Shown here: positions 18,001 to 31,510 of the stretch, piece after piece
How positions within the stretch are numbered: the stretch's first letter is position 1
Layout: each line of letters starts with the position of its first letter
Assembly: GCA_946807835.1 (NCBI GenBank)
Contig: OX327703.1
Location: forward strand, 4,533,501 to 4,597,500
Length of the DNA: 64,000 bases
Direction: 5' to 3'
Origin: Ailanthus altissimus
Taxonomy: Eukaryota > Streptophyta > Magnoliopsida > Sapindales > Simaroubaceae
The notes under the pieces: generated by a model
What the model saw: only the letters and a program-made list of their open reading frames with translations
What the model was told of the DNA's origin: nothing
Databases searched by the model: none
Translations under genes and position numbers: made by a program

Positions 18001-21000
18001 AATAGCCAAACCTGGAAGTAGTCCATAGTCAAATGCCTGCAAGGATAAAAAAAGGAAACCCTCTGAGATAAATGGAAGCATGATAAGAAATAGTGTCTCA
18101 TAATTATATAACTCCAAGAAATTCCTTAAGTCACTGAAAATTCCAATTCTATTAGTGGGATGTGCTAATGTTTGTGCATCAGAACAAATCCAGTCACTTG
18201 TGACATCAATCAAAAAGACAGATGTATTTTGATTTACTTGACTAGCTGAAGAGCTAGATACATGATAACATGAACAAAATGTTATATAGCATCCAAAGAG
18301 AATGATATAGACTTGGAAAATATGCTTTGTTCATTTGAGAGCTAGCTAATTATGGAAAAATATAACGATTTGAGATTGCCCTTCAATTGGAAGGTGTGAG
18401 ATGAAGAAAAATCTCAAGAAAAAAAAAGAGTGAGCTTTACTAAATATAACTATCATTTGTGCGGGACCTTATAAAATACAACTTAAGAATATATGAGAGA
18501 AGAAGATATGAATTGCTTTACTAACAGGTCGGTAGTTTCTAGCTCTGCGGAGTTCTTCCCACACCCAGGAACTCCTTAAAGAATCCCAATACATCTCCAT
18601 ATTCAAGCCCCAATGAAGTGTTCCAAATGCAGCTTCAGCTGCTAGCATTCCTGTAAGAAATAGGAGAAATTTAAGATGTACTAGAAATCATGGAGAATCC
18701 CTATTAATAAAGCACTTGAGATGTTATGTAGGATTTTCATTTCTATTGCTACCTAGAGTCCACAGTCTGAATAACTTCTTATTGAGGAATCTTTTCAGTA
18801 ATCCCATTATTGAATTTCACACCCTCCAAGTACCCAAGGTGCATTTCCAATTTAACTCATTGAGGAAAATCTAGCCCCATATCCCTAGAGACATTCCTTC
18901 TTATGATGAAACATTATCTCCTTCAACTCTAGATGTGGCAATTGCCAAGAGCATACGGAGGCCGTCAATCCATCAGTGGGGTTTTCCGAATGAAAATTAT
19001 TTAAAAAGGTCTTTGAAGGGCATGATAGGGAAAGATTTTTTACACACAATGAATGATACCATAAGATAAAAAGAATGAAAAAAAAAACAGAAAACAACAA
19101 TCTTCAGTCTAACAATAAGAACACATGTAACATCATCACAAATGCAAATTTAGAGTAGACATAAATCCCTAAATATCGTTATTTGTGTACATGTACAACA
19201 ACCCAAGTTCACCATGATCAAATAAATGCACTTTGACCACTGGAGGTGCAACATCAGGTATTTAACTAAAGGCAGCTTATTTTAACAAATCTAATATGAT
19301 TTCCTATTTGAGATTTGTGGTTTGAGCCATTTGGAGCATTGATCCAACCAGATCATGCAAATTTTCAAAGAACAACCATAACGTGCATCAGGTCGGTGCG
19401 TTCTTTTATTGTTTCTTTCTCAGAGTATACAGAAAAAGGAGGAAAACAGGAACCATTTTGAGTATTAAATATCTTAGATAAAAGGAATCTCTAAACAAGT
19501 GTCCTGTAAAATATGCAACATAGCCAAGACTTCTAAATTAATCCACAATGCCTGGATATAGACAGGATGTTAAAAATAAAAAAAAAATTATCAACCCAGA
19601 ATTTTGTGACTGGTCACCTGATTTCATTGCAGTATGAGTTCCCTTAATTTTTGGTACATTTAAGAAGCCAGCCGAACATCCAATAATCGCTCCTCCGGGG
19701 AAAACTGGATATGGAATAGACTGAAATATAACTAGCATCAAATTCTTATTTGTATCATATGAATAAATAGAAAGCTTCATATAGCAAAAACTTCAATCAT
19801 AATGGGAACATGCAAATAAAGACCGCTAGTTGCAACTTTCTCAATTGTTTGTGAGATGGAAAGCAACTCAATGATAACTAATGATGCCATCCAAGTAACT
19901 TTTGCCTTGGATTCTTCCATCTTCAACCAACATCTAACATTTCCGTAGAAATTGGTACACTCAGACCATCATTCTTGCATGACGTGGACCATTTAGTAGA
20001 CACAGATAATTGGAAAAGGATAGATGCCTAATTCACCTGAAAGCCACCCTCATTTAAAGTGCGAGCTCCATATTGAAGTACAGTCCCACCTTCCAGAAGC
20101 GATTTGATGGCAGGATGGTGTTTAAATTTCTATCAGATTAAAATCCAATACAATTAACTGAGTCAGATTCTATATAACTATGCTTGACAGATGAGTGACT
20201 TAGAAGCAACTGAGATAGACGTCAACTCCTCAGAAAATTTGAAATAATTAAACAAAAGTAGCAGTAAATAAACAAAAAAACTACAGAATCCACCAAAATA
20301 CTTGCCAGTAAAAAAAGTTTTAAAGGAGATATCCACTAACTACTTTTTTTTTTTTTTTTCACTCAATTTGACATCTCTTTCTAAACTTCCTTCCATACAA
20401 TTGCAAGTTAGACGCAATTACCTTTCTTTCTTTTCTAAAGGCTGGAATGTGAAATGTTTGAGACGTGATGACTCATGAATGATATGCAAACTCAATTTAA
20501 TATTTAGGTAAATCTAAAAGATGGCAATTGAAAAACACCTCACTGCGGTGCTAGCAGCACAAGAAGACATTTCCAGGACAGCATAGAACTTAGCCTAGAA
20601 AGCTATATATTATATGAAAAGTACAACCTTTAAAAATTTGTAATACAGTAGTACTTTTAAAAGTGTAACTATATTATTATATATATTTATGCAGAGAAAT
20701 CTTTAAGATCTTATCAAAAGAATATATTGATGCAGAGAATGTTCAAAAGTCCCAAAAGTTTGGCGATGGAAAAGAGTTTTAGTTATTCAAGAATTTGGTA
20801 ACTATTATGCAAACACTTATATGGTTTCCAGCAATTGAGGCAACAGGAAATACAGAATTTGTGGTCAATAAGGTAGGGGTCATAAGGCCCCAAATAATCC
20901 AATCTAAATAGTTTATGGTTGACTTCATGGTATAAATAGCTAAGAGGAAAAATAAATGCCTTTTAGAAACAGTAGACTAGGTTATTGTTCAAGAAAAAAA

Positions 21001-24000
21001 CTTCTGCAAGACCAGAAATTGGAAAAAGAATGCTGTAAGAATATTAACAAAAGAACAAAGATCTAGTATACCTGGAATTCCTCGTAAGGATTCAAGAATG
21101 GATTGCGGTAATTTAAAGCAACCACAAAACCAATTGCAACCTGTATGATCAACCAAAGAAACACAATAAAAATGAGCTACAGCAATCAGTGACCTTGCAA
21201 TTCATAATACCTGTCAATGATAATGCTTTAAAACAGCCAACATAATTACAAGAATGCCAAGAATAATATAAGTATTATTCCTCCAAGATACAAAAAATTG
21301 AATCTATAATACTGGCACAGTCAATCAATTGCTGAAATTCAGCTCATTTTTCTTGCTTTGTAGTAGCTTTTAGAATATTGGAAATGAATAGAGACACCTG
21401 ATATAATAACGTGAAGGAATGATGATGATATTGATGATAGAAACTTACACAAAAGTGACCAGTGGTGAAAATGGTACGATAACAAAGAATGTTGGTTTAC
21501 ACACGCGCACACACATAAAAAAAGGATGGAAACGGTAGCAAAGACAATAATGGTCATCACAAAGGCTGGGACTTTTTATGGTTATTAATGTTTGACATCA
21601 AACACCTGTTTAGGACATGCAAGTAGATTAAATCCCAAGCATTTTTAAAAGTAAAGTGATAAATTCACTCCTGAAACAGCATCTTTTCAACCCTCTTCGT
21701 TAAGAATTGAGGGAAAATCTCCTTGTAAAAGTTTTTAATTATCATGATGTTAACAAGTAAATAAATATTTAAAGTTATCGACATTTTGGAGAACCCACAA
21801 TGAAGAAGAGTAAAAAGGTCCTTTGGCAGGTGAGGATAGCACTTGCTGAATTTTCAGAAAATAGAAATAAAAAGTTGCCTACAGTAAGTTCTGACTAAAT
21901 TGGAAAACAATACATAAGCATTCAGATTGTGAAAAGACAAAGAGAAGTCTGTTACTGATTCTGATATACTAACAACAATTATCATTATCATCCTAGGTCC
22001 CAGAGGTAGATAAGTTAACTGCAATAAGAAAAGTTGCCTTGTAGTTTCCCATTTTCAGTCGAGTATTTTAACTGCAATTAGAAGGATCACTGAAGGAGAG
22101 TTTACAGTGACTCGATGATCAAATTAACATAGGAAACAGACCAAAAGGAAAAAAAAAACAGTTTAAACTTTGACATCTCAAAAGAACAAAAACAGCTGAT
22201 GGTAAACCAACTTCTACTCATCATAAAGGTTTCCTGACCCCCAACCCCACCCCTCTCTCCCTCCTGCGAAGGGACAAAACTGAATAAACTTGACAACATT
22301 GCATTTACTTTCCTGGAATCGGATTGGGTTGAAATAGGAATAGGTGGATTGGATAGGAATCGGATTGGAGAACAGGAACAACGTTCAGATGAGGGTAAAC
22401 CAACTGTCAGTCATCATAAAGTTCAGAAAACCAACACAAGCTGCAGAATAAAGAGGCAGGTAGGTCTTATCAACCAATTCCATTCCCTTTTTCTAGTAAG
22501 ATAGTAGCATGATGAGATGGCAAATGATACCAAAAATTACTGAATATAGTTCTAATAAAAAAATTCATTTTATAGGAAACAGCAGAGAATTTTATCAAGT
22601 AAAAGAAGGATTGATGTAAAAGTGAAAAGGTTGTCCACAGAGAAACAAAAAAAATTGCAGGTTTTACCAATTCCTAGGCAGCTAGGTACAAAGAGTGCTC
22701 AACTAGATAGTTTAATTTCTGCATAACATGGATAGGAATAAGGAAGAAAGACAAAAATTACCTGTTTATCTTTCATGTGGTAGAGAAAAGATCCCCCATA
22801 TGTCTTCTGATCCAAGGGCCAACCCAATGTGTGAAGAACCTCACCTGGATTATGCTTTCGCTCATCAATTTCCCAAACCTGCTCATTAACATAAAAGAGG
22901 AGTTTTTAACTTTTCTTCAGTAGGTATAATAAACAATTAATGAGTAAATTACCCATGAGGCAAAAGCAATTAGAAGAAAAAAAAAGGGCCAGTACTTTTC
23001 AGTTATATTCTGACTCTTCATTTAAGAAACATATATGGTTTGTTACAATCTCTAGAACTAACAAACACTTGGTTTCATGGTATCAAAAATTCAAATTGAA
23101 AATATATGAAATCCATCTAAAAAATCAAATCCAGTAAAACATATAACTCATATCAAATGTAGGTTACCTCTTTAATCCCCAAAGCATAAGTCTGATGTTG
23201 TGCCTGAATCATCTCTCTCAATTTGAAATTTTTTATTAGTTTCTGTTTAAACGAAAAATTCAAGCAAGTGGCTGCTGTTAGATAAAGGCTGCACAACAAA
23301 TCCTGGACAATTATAAACTTATGACAGCAGCAATATATCTTTTTTGTCAAACCTCTGACAATGATCCTCGACAACCTTCAGCCAAAAGTGTTAAGCGCCC
23401 TGCATATCAGAACCACATTGTTAATCAGTAAATTGAAACTAAGTTCATCAACATATATTCGTGTATCAATTGGTGGAGTTATCTAAACTTGACACTTGCA
23501 TAATGTATGAAATGTATAATAACTTGGTCTACATACAGCTTTACAGTTTAAGTATTCTGACATCTGTTCTCCATCACAAACATTGATTGGTTTAACCAAT
23601 ATTCTTAAGTGATGGTCCTTTACATTTCACCGTGATCCAAATTAATTGATTAAAGTAACTGACAATGAAGTTTCTCTTTTTCGTTAATTCACCATATTAA
23701 AGTAATCAGGGACAAAGATCATTTTGCCCCTGCTGGTATCAGGAGTACATTCAAGCCCTGCCACTTCAAATTCTTAATCTCATATCCACTAATCAAAATT
23801 GGTTGCTGTAAGATACTAGAAAGTGCAGGTCAGTACAATAGTTTACATGATTCTTAATGTAATTCTCCTCAATTACGTATGTAGAGTTGATACAAGAGTT
23901 AATAACTATAAATATTATATACTATACGAGGGTAATTACAAAAATTAACCTTCAATATTGAGCCCCACTATAGATTAGGTAAGCACCTTTTTAACATCTA

Positions 24001-24199
24001 GCATCTTGGGCAGTGTGTGATCTAGCATTTTATGAGTGCCGTCTACATTCTATCACCTAGGCTCCAAAATACCTACACTTCAAGTTTCCTTTGGTACAAC
24101 CTGTCAGTGACAGCAACCACACTTTATGAGGTCAAACGGCTTGGATACTTGAAATACAAATGATCAAGCAGATAATTGACTCACCCTCATTATTTTCAA

Positions 24200-24246
<47 letters not shown>

Positions 24247-27200
24247 ACTTCAAGTTTCCTTTGGTACAACCTGTCAGTGACAGCAACCACACTTTATGAG
24301 GTCAAACGGCTTGGATACTTGAAATACAAATGATCAAGCACACCCTCATTATTTTCAAAATAATAATAATAATAAGAAGAAGAAGAAGAAGATGAGATGA
24401 AGGCACTTCAATTTTACATATGCTAGTTTGCTGAAACCAAGTGAATTAACCATTCCCTTGAGTCAATGATGACACAAGTAAGGTCTCAATCTTTAGCTAG
24501 ATGTAACTCAATATTGCACTAAAAATAACATGGTCAGGCTACTCAAAAGATTTTAACAGAAAAACATAATACATTAAGGGCACATTTACAATGTTAAAGT
24601 TGATGGTAAGGAAAGGGCAAGATGCTAAAGCACAATGAAGATTATACAAAAGTTCCTATTTAACACTATCTCTATGTGTGTGTGTGAGAAAGAGAGAGAG
24701 AGAGAGACCTGCCTCTTAATTCTACACCTTGCTGAAAATTCGCCTTTTTTGAACCATCTTTGGCAATTCCCATATCATTTGTTGCAATTCCATTAACTTT
24801 TTTACTTGCATCATATAATATCTGACCAGTTACAGCAATGTTTTAGGTAAAAATCCAATAGACAATGAGCATTAATAAATGGCAAAAGAGAGTACCTCGC
24901 TGGCAGCAAAGCCTGGATATATCTCTACTCCCAATTCTTCAGCTTTCACTCCCATCCAACGCACTAACTGGCTTAAGCTGCATAACAAGGCCCAGAAATT
25001 AAGTTTGTGGGAAAAAATTTTGACCATCAAATGCAAGGAGCATAGTTGCAAAATGAAATGAATATTAAATAAAAAGAAGCAAGAAAGGCAAAGAAAATGA
25101 GCACTTTAAAAATAAATGATTTGAAAAGACAAAGATTCTCAAAACTTACTTTTTTAGTGAAATGTTGTTCAGAACCAGCTTTAGTGGAAAAAAGCAAACA
25201 AAAACAGGGTTTAGGCATCAGATTTAAACCTTCTTTCTAAGTCCAGAATCATACTCAGTTACAGCATCAGAGCAGGTTAAATCAACTCCAAACACACATT
25301 TGCTATTATAATTTGAATTATTTAGACACAAATAGTACCTTGAACATTCTGCTTGACACATAAGAGACCTACAACTTTCTGTAAATATTGTGACTTCTTA
25401 CACTGTAAATTAGCAGCTATGCACATGTAGATTCTTTAAGATTCAGGTTTCAACAATACCGAACAAGAAAATGAATAAATTGAAAAGGCACAAGATTTAG
25501 GATGTCTCTTAATATATTGGATCAGCTGATAGTCAAACACATTTGGAATTTCACACTTTGTGAAACTGAATACTGCATGCATGCTGCATGAACCTAACTA
25601 CCTTATAATATAGTTCCCATGGTTATTAAAAGGAGATGGAAGTGAAATTGCACGATCCTTTGTAAGGAGCCAAAACTTGTCAGAAGAAACAGGGACACTT
25701 ATAGGTGCCTGCAAAAATGTTCAGAAATAACACATGTTGGAATAAAAAATAATACAAGTGGTACAGGGTTCTACAATTTCCCTTGTTAGTAAGTGATGCA
25801 CTGACATTACTATTCACTGTTCTTTGTTTGCAATTACTGGAGCAGATTTATGGACATCAAGTTCAAAGCAGAAAAGATCGGATACACAATGCATACTCCT
25901 TTGAGTTTACAGCAAAAGAAAAATTGTCAAGATGGATCTACAAAAAAGTATCCAAAACAAAGTTTTATATATATAACTCCAATTATTACGCTTTAACTGT
26001 GGAGTTGAAGTCAGCTTCACAAGTATGTGATTTACAAAATTTATTACCTGAACCTACTTGACAAGGCCCAAATAGTGGATCAAATTTTCTCACATAAGAA
26101 TCTTAAAAGACATCTGTAAAAAGTTTGTTTCACTTATTCTTCTTGTCACAGATTTAGTGATTCTCATAGGCATAACCTAGATTATCATACATGTTACAGT
26201 GGAAAAGTATATTAATAACACAAAAAATGATGAAATGCAAAAAAAAATAGGCAACAGCAGGAGAAAGCACCTCTTCCTGTTTCCATTGTGGAAGTAGTTC
26301 ATTCAATGCTCGGGGTTCAAAGACATTCCCAGATATGATGTGTGCACCTATAAGCACAAGGAAATTCATGAAGGCAATAACCAGAGATGATTAAACTGTT
26401 TTGCTGAACTTGCAGTCTGTAACTCGGAAAAAACATGGCTAGCATCAATTTATGAAAACAACTAAATCAAATTTATGGAATAGAGGCAAAAAAAAAAAAA
26501 AAATCTACACGTGAAGAAATTGCTGAAGACATATATTACAAAAAAGCTTCGATCCAACTTTTAGACATTGTGTATAGCTCAAGCATGAAAGTACTACTCA
26601 TGCAGCAGTTAAAACGAACAGAACATAAACTCATATGACAAGTATTCGAGTTAGGCCATGCAACTTCTGACAAGCCATTCCACACTTTGTAGATCCAATA
26701 TTTCCATAAGATCACAATGCAAGATATGCCCATATGTTTCAGCGGTATCTGTTAACTCTTACACCTTTAATGATGCAATCCAGGATGTTCATTGCACACA
26801 AATTAACTACTACTTTCTCTCACACTTCCCCAACTAAAACTATCTATTCCTTCTCGCAAGCACCAATTCAAAAATTTGTCCATTCTGTTACCTGTGCTAC
26901 ACACAAGTTTATATCTGCACTCCTGAAGCACACATCTTGAAGCATTAAAGTTTCTTCAAATTTTCCTGAATGAAGTTCCATGGGAAATACATAATGGATT
27001 TTTCCATTAGCATCCTAAGATACAAAACATCATAGCAGCATTTTCCCGAAAATGTTATTTTTATTTAAAAAAATCTTAAATATCAAAGGCAAATACAAAA
27101 AGTTCCTTTACTTCATGAAGGAAGCTAGGATCCGCTGGTAGAAAGGACAAACCAATTTATTCCCTTCACAACAACCATTGACCATAGAATTTGTAGCTTC

Positions 27201-27962
27201 AATGAAAAATTTTAATCACATTTGCCAAATTAGGCACAGATATGCAAAAGAGCAACTAGGACCCCAATATAGAAACACATATTAAGAAAATCAAATCAGC
27301 TAATTAAGTGATAAACACAACTTAAATAACTTAAACTACACCTTAGTTTAAGCTATGAACATAATAACTTATGCACAAGGTTTATACTTGAACTAAGAAC
27401 TCAATCACATTAAACTCAACTAATATGTCAAAAAGTCCCGTAAGCCGCATAATACCACTCACCCATAAGACAAAGTAACTAAATAACTACTAAGCTTAAA
27501 CAAAACAATCCCATTTGAATAAAATCCACAAAGTCAACATAAAAACATACCTACTTCTGCTCCTTTTTCGACAACACAAACCGATAAATCCACATTCTGT
27601 TCACGACAAAGTTGCTTCAATCTTATGGCAGCTGATAAACCAGCCGGTCCAGCTCCCACAATCACAACATCATACTCCATGGACTCTCTACCCGTTTCAC
27701 TACTAAACCTCCTAACAAACGAAACCCCACTTCCAATGCTCCCAAATCCCTTCAAATTGACGCCGTTTGGCAAATACCCAGATGAGAAAAAATGGTGAAA
27801 ACCAATAGGGGAGCATAGAAAGCGTGGGTTTTGATCAAAATGGTGAAAGGACGAGTAACCAGATGAAGTTTTGGTTGAACATGTGCGAAGAAACGGTGAC
27901 AAGGAGATATTCTGGCGCCTAAGAGAGTTGAATTTGCTCGAGATTGAGAGAAATTTGTGCAT
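15003..27962 (-). CDS. ETFQO: Electron-transfer flavoprotein:ubiquinone oxidoreductase, mitochondrial (18 exons, 630 aa)
   Basis: Exons in transcript order: 27962-27551, 26347-26271, 25708-25602, 24977-24896, 24821-24713, 23399-23353, 23242-23168, 22878-22762, 21140-21072, 20129-20037, 19720-19618, 18650-18526, 18036-17987, 17857-17791, 17072-16993, 16042-15914, 15823-15757, 15086-15003. They sum to 1893 nt with every phase matching. The enzyme passes electrons from ETF (branched-chain amino-acid and related catabolism) to ubiquinone at the inner mitochondrial membrane. Residues 1 to about 90 form an Arg/Ser-rich mitochondrial presequence. The FAD GxGxxG motif is VGAGPAG (Gly103, 105, 108). 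[19 protein letters not shown] lies in exon 11. The 4Fe-4S ligands are Cys575, Cys599, Cys602 and Cys605 (CLHCKAC). Met at 27962 was chosen because family similarity starts after it, although the frame is open upstream to 28205. Length agrees with about 630 aa in plants. Confidence 0.96.
24074..24377. repeat. 170-bp direct duplication with AAT microsatellites in ETFQO intron 5
   Basis: The segment starting TACACTTCAAGTTTCC at 24074 recurs at 24244, a period of 170 bp. Each copy ends in an (AAT)n run. The first has about 14 units (24200-24244); the second is short and runs into (AAG)n (about 24360-24391). The second copy lacks about 12 bp before the run. Confidence 0.9.
24675..24707. repeat. 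(TG)n(GA)n microsatellite beside the exon 5 donor
   Basis: A short TG run passes into a GA run that ends at the donor of ETFQO exon 5. On the transcript strand it is a CU-rich tract starting at the sixth intron base. Confidence 0.8.
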
Positions 27963-28759
27963 GATTTGTTTCGTTTTGTTTTCTCTCTCTTTAAAAAAAT
28001 TGATGAACGAGAGAAATATATGAGAGTTATATGTTTTGTGAAATGAAATAATTGAGTTGAATAAGGACAAAGGAAGAAGAAGATGAGTTATGAAGTGGCG
28101 AGTTTTAGTAACGATCTCGAATGATGTGACATGACAATTTGAACTATGAAGCTGGAGTTTGTTCGGTACGAAACGGGAGGGGGATTGACGTGGCAAGTTC
28201 ATCATCGTTGGATTTGGATATATTCCTCTATTTATTTTTATTTTTTTAATCGTTAGATATAATTTTTTAATCTTTGAGCCACGTTATCTGGTATTTCATT
28301 ATAAGACTTTACTCATATTAAACATTATTTTCAAAAGATTATTCTCAAAGAGTAAATATCAACTTTTCATAATTTTGATCGCTTCGTATTCTGTTCAGTC
28401 ACTATGTCTGACTGTTCTATTATAAAAAAAATTGCTGATTAAGAGAAAGTTTCAAGTAAGCAAATTAACATGCAGAAATTTTCCATTACTTTTATCCCTT
28501 TGTTAGAGTTATAACATAGTATATTGGATTTATTTGATCTTATTTGCACTCAACCTTGTGGTCGTTATTTTGGGCACCTTTCTCTAATTGAAAAGAGTAA
28601 GAAATTAATTTTTCAGCACATTATTAATAAGGTATGGAGTCAATTTTAATTCTAAAAAATTATTTTTTTTCTTTCTATTGGGGATAAGGTTGTACTCATT
28701 TATGTGGTGGTTTAGGTTATTCTCATATGTGCCGTGTTTGTATTTAAGTTGCCAATTTC
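27963..28759. promoter_or_regulatory. Upstream region of ETFQO
   Basis: This should contain the ETFQO leader and promoter (- strand transcription). The coding frame stays open to 28205 with further ATGs, but that part looks like ordinary leader sequence. Beyond about 28230 the DNA is AT-rich with no feature seen. Confidence 0.4.
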
Positions 28760-29203
28760 AGTGTTGAAAAAATTGATGTCATTGATAATGAATTTTTGAT
28801 GGCGTCATAATAAAGGACTTGCAAATATTAACTAACTTTGTGTTGGGAGCTAATATGTTTACCAAAACAAGATGGTAGATTAGAATTTTAAAACAACATT
28901 GTTTAATCAAGCTTTATCGGTTAAGCAATGTTGGTGTTTTATTCACAATCTAAAATCTCTAGGTTCCCAAATTCTGAAGGGTAAGTACCTTCCCTTACAA
29001 TCTTTTTTTTTTTTTGTTCCACGGGACATGGAGGATCTTATATATGACAAAGCTTTATATGGGAGAGGGAATTATTCAAGAATGGTATTAGATGGCGTGT
29101 AAGAAATAAAGAGTCCATTGCTCATCTTTCAGATCATTGGATCTCATGCCCCCTCTTTTAAACCAATAACACCAAGTTGGGGTAAGGATATATTGGTGAA
29201 GAT

Positions 29204-30062
29204 CATAAAATATTACGTAGTGAAAATAATTTTTTTTCTCACTTTGTATTATTAAAATAGGTAGTGTATTACTATAATTAGCAAAATAATATTATTATAA
29301 ATATAAATCACAATCAATCACAATGAACACCAAATGTTTTACGTGAAAACTCAATTAAAAAAAAATCACGGGATCGTAGTCCGATATCAACACTTCCGCT
29401 ATGTAATAATAATGGAATTACAACAATATCCTCCCTAGAATCACACTAGAGGCTCACAACAACATCAAGAATATTAATCTTGGCTCAACAATAAAGAATC
29501 TAACAAATTCTCTTTAAATGTAAATTTGCTAGATAATACTAAATCAGAGGTTAAATCGAAAATTAAGAATATCCTCCCTAGAATCACACTAGAGGCTCAC
29601 CACAACATCAAGAATATTAATCTTGGCTCAACAACAAAGAATCTAACAAATTCTCCTTAAATATAAATTTGCTAGATAATACTAAATTAGAGATTAAAAA
29701 AAAAATTAAATCAGATAGAAGTGTAAAGCAAGATGTTGGGAACTCACCTTCAAAATTTGAGCAAAATCGGAGCTCAAATGGACATCCAATCATCAAAGAG
29801 AAAATTAAAACCCTAAGTTTTCTTTTTTCTTCTTCCTCTCGTTCTTCTCTATTTTTGTTTCTGCATTCTGTAAAATGCTTCTCGCCAAAATCAGTTAAAC
29901 ACAAATGGTGGTACTGTGCATTTATGAAAAATTTCAGTCAGCTCTCTTCATGGTTAATTTCATAAAAGTTTATAATTTTTATAAAATTATAAATTAGCCC
30001 ATAGACCCACATGATGTGGATTCCACCAACTGGATAATTATAGATATCGAATATTTTTCTTC
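29204..30062. mobile_element. Insertion of unknown class within the LINE
   Basis: LINE sequence stops near 29203 and resumes near 30063; AAGAT flanks both sides and could be a 5-bp target duplication. The insert has no recognised domain. It includes a 143-bp tandem duplication. Its two ends show weak inverted similarity (AAAATATT.CG). The ends are not TG...CA, so it is not a standard LTR. The class is not assigned. Confidence 0.45.
29425..29697. repeat. 143-bp tandem duplication
   Basis: The sequence starting AATATCCTCCCTAGAATC at 29425 recurs at 29568 with only a few substitutions. Both copies run through CACACTAGAGGCTCAC and TTAATCTTGGCTCAAC. Confidence 0.93.
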
Positions 30063-31356
30063 AAGATAGTGGATGGAATTTGCCTATACTAAAAAATCTA
30101 CTTTGGGAAGTTGATATAAATATAATTAGCTCTATTCCTATTGGCAGGTTTGGGAGGCAAGATTGTATGTTGTGGCACTACACAAGCTCTGGTGTTTTCT
30201 TTGTGAAATTTGCATATCACTTGGGCACTGTCTGGTTTGCAAAGATTTCAAACGGAAGCCTTGGATGTGTCTTCGATAGTAGTGGAGAAAACTTTGGGGA
30301 CTGAATATTCCTTCAAAGGTTCAGATATTCATATGGAAGGCTATCTTGAACTTGACGCCCACAAATTTGAATTTGAATTGCCATGGAGTCAAAGTTTAGG
30401 TGTTATACGGTCATTATGGAGAAGAAACTGAGACAATGTTTCATGCTTTATTTAGCTACCCCATTTCTGCATCTATTTGGTAGATGTTTATATTTGGTTA
30501 CAGGGTTGTTACCTATCTTAGTAATTCTTCCAACTTGGTGTTTTTTTGACTTGGTGAAAGAATTAACTGATGAGGACTTGAAGTGTTTTCTGTATGTTGC
30601 TTTGGGCCTGCTGGTTTTCTCATAATAAAGTGTTGTTCTAGAAAAATGAGGTTTAGGCTAGTGATGTAGTTTAGAGGATTGGCTTTCTTCTTCATGAATT
30701 CCAGATCATTAAGTTGATAGTTTCTGGTCAAAGTTTAAATATTGGTGGGCTGTTTTTGGTCAAGATTCGACTAGTCTCTGTGCTGCTTTATTCAATCCCG
30801 ATCTATTCAAATCCTCAGCATGAGGGGTCTCCTCCAAAATCGGGCAAATTGAAAGCAAACTTTGATATTGTTGTGGATGTTGGGAGACAGGTGGTTAGGT
30901 TGGGAATGGTGATTCATGACTCTATGTGATTGTATGGTTTGCGTTTGCTAAGTTTATGGTACTCTGCTAACAACTAAATGTTTAGCATTATATTATGGAG
31001 TTTTGGCTGTTATAAATAATGGTTTCTTGATGGATATCATTGAGTTAGATTGCTTTAATGTTATTCATGTCCTTAATAAGCAATCTTTCTTGGGAGTTGA
31101 GGGCGACATCCTCGCTTCTACCTTTCATCTGCTTCAAGATATAAAGAATATATCATCTACTTCAAGATATAAAGAATATATATATCATGTATGTTTATTC
31201 GTCAGAATGGAAATATGGTTGCTCATTTTCTTGTAAAGTATGCAGTGGGTAATTACGTTGATATTGCATGGAGGCATTACATGTCCATATTATTGAGTTA
31301 TTGTATCCATTTTGACACATTATAAATTAATAATACTCATTCTTCTTATAAAAAAA

Positions 31357-31510
31357 TTCATAATTTTTTTAAAAAATAATAATTTAATATTCATATAATA
31401 AATAATGATTTATTGAATTAATTTTTGAGATAAATAACTTTTACTCTACTTCATTCATATATAATATTAAGTAATAACTTCACTCATAAAAATTTAATTG
31501 TATTTTGATA
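31357..31510. other. AT-rich DNA between LINE and MITE
   Basis: No feature seen apart from the TSD TTTGATA at 31504-31510. Confidence 0.5.

Larger units (their letters stand above)
23400..24712 (-). other. ETFQO intron 5, a GC-AG intron
   Basis: Exon 5 must end ...TTAAGAG at 24713 and exon 6 begin GGCGCTTA at 23399 to give the conserved [14 protein letters not shown]. The donor is then GAG|GCAGGT, the classic GC-donor consensus. Using the GT four bases further (AG|GTCTCT) shifts the frame and meets a TGA within eight codons of exon 6. Confidence 0.88.
28760..31356 (+). mobile_element. 5'-truncated L1-type LINE remnant (RT C-terminus, zinc-binding region, RNase H)
   Basis: Although split by stops and frameshifts, the + strand reads as the 3' half of a plant L1 ORF2. 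FNQALSVKQCWCFIHN at about 28900 is the post-RT segment. SGWNLPILKNLLWEVD and QDCMLWHYTSSGVF at about 30070-30200 form the zf-RVT approach. GKLKANFDIVVDVG and LDCFNVIHVLNKQ at about 30840-31090 are a type I RNase H. It ends in TTCTTATAAAAAAA at about 31356, the usual LINE 3' tail. An 859-bp insertion interrupts it. No function remains. Confidence 0.82.

Noticed and set aside
25783..26061. 92-codon + strand frame
   Set aside because: Falls in an ETFQO intron on the opposite strand, with no domain and AT-driven composition.
27963..28205. N-terminal extension of ETFQO by 81 codons
   Set aside because: The frame is open, but the sequence reads like leader DNA and family similarity begins with the presequence at 27962. 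A downstream Met gives the expected length.
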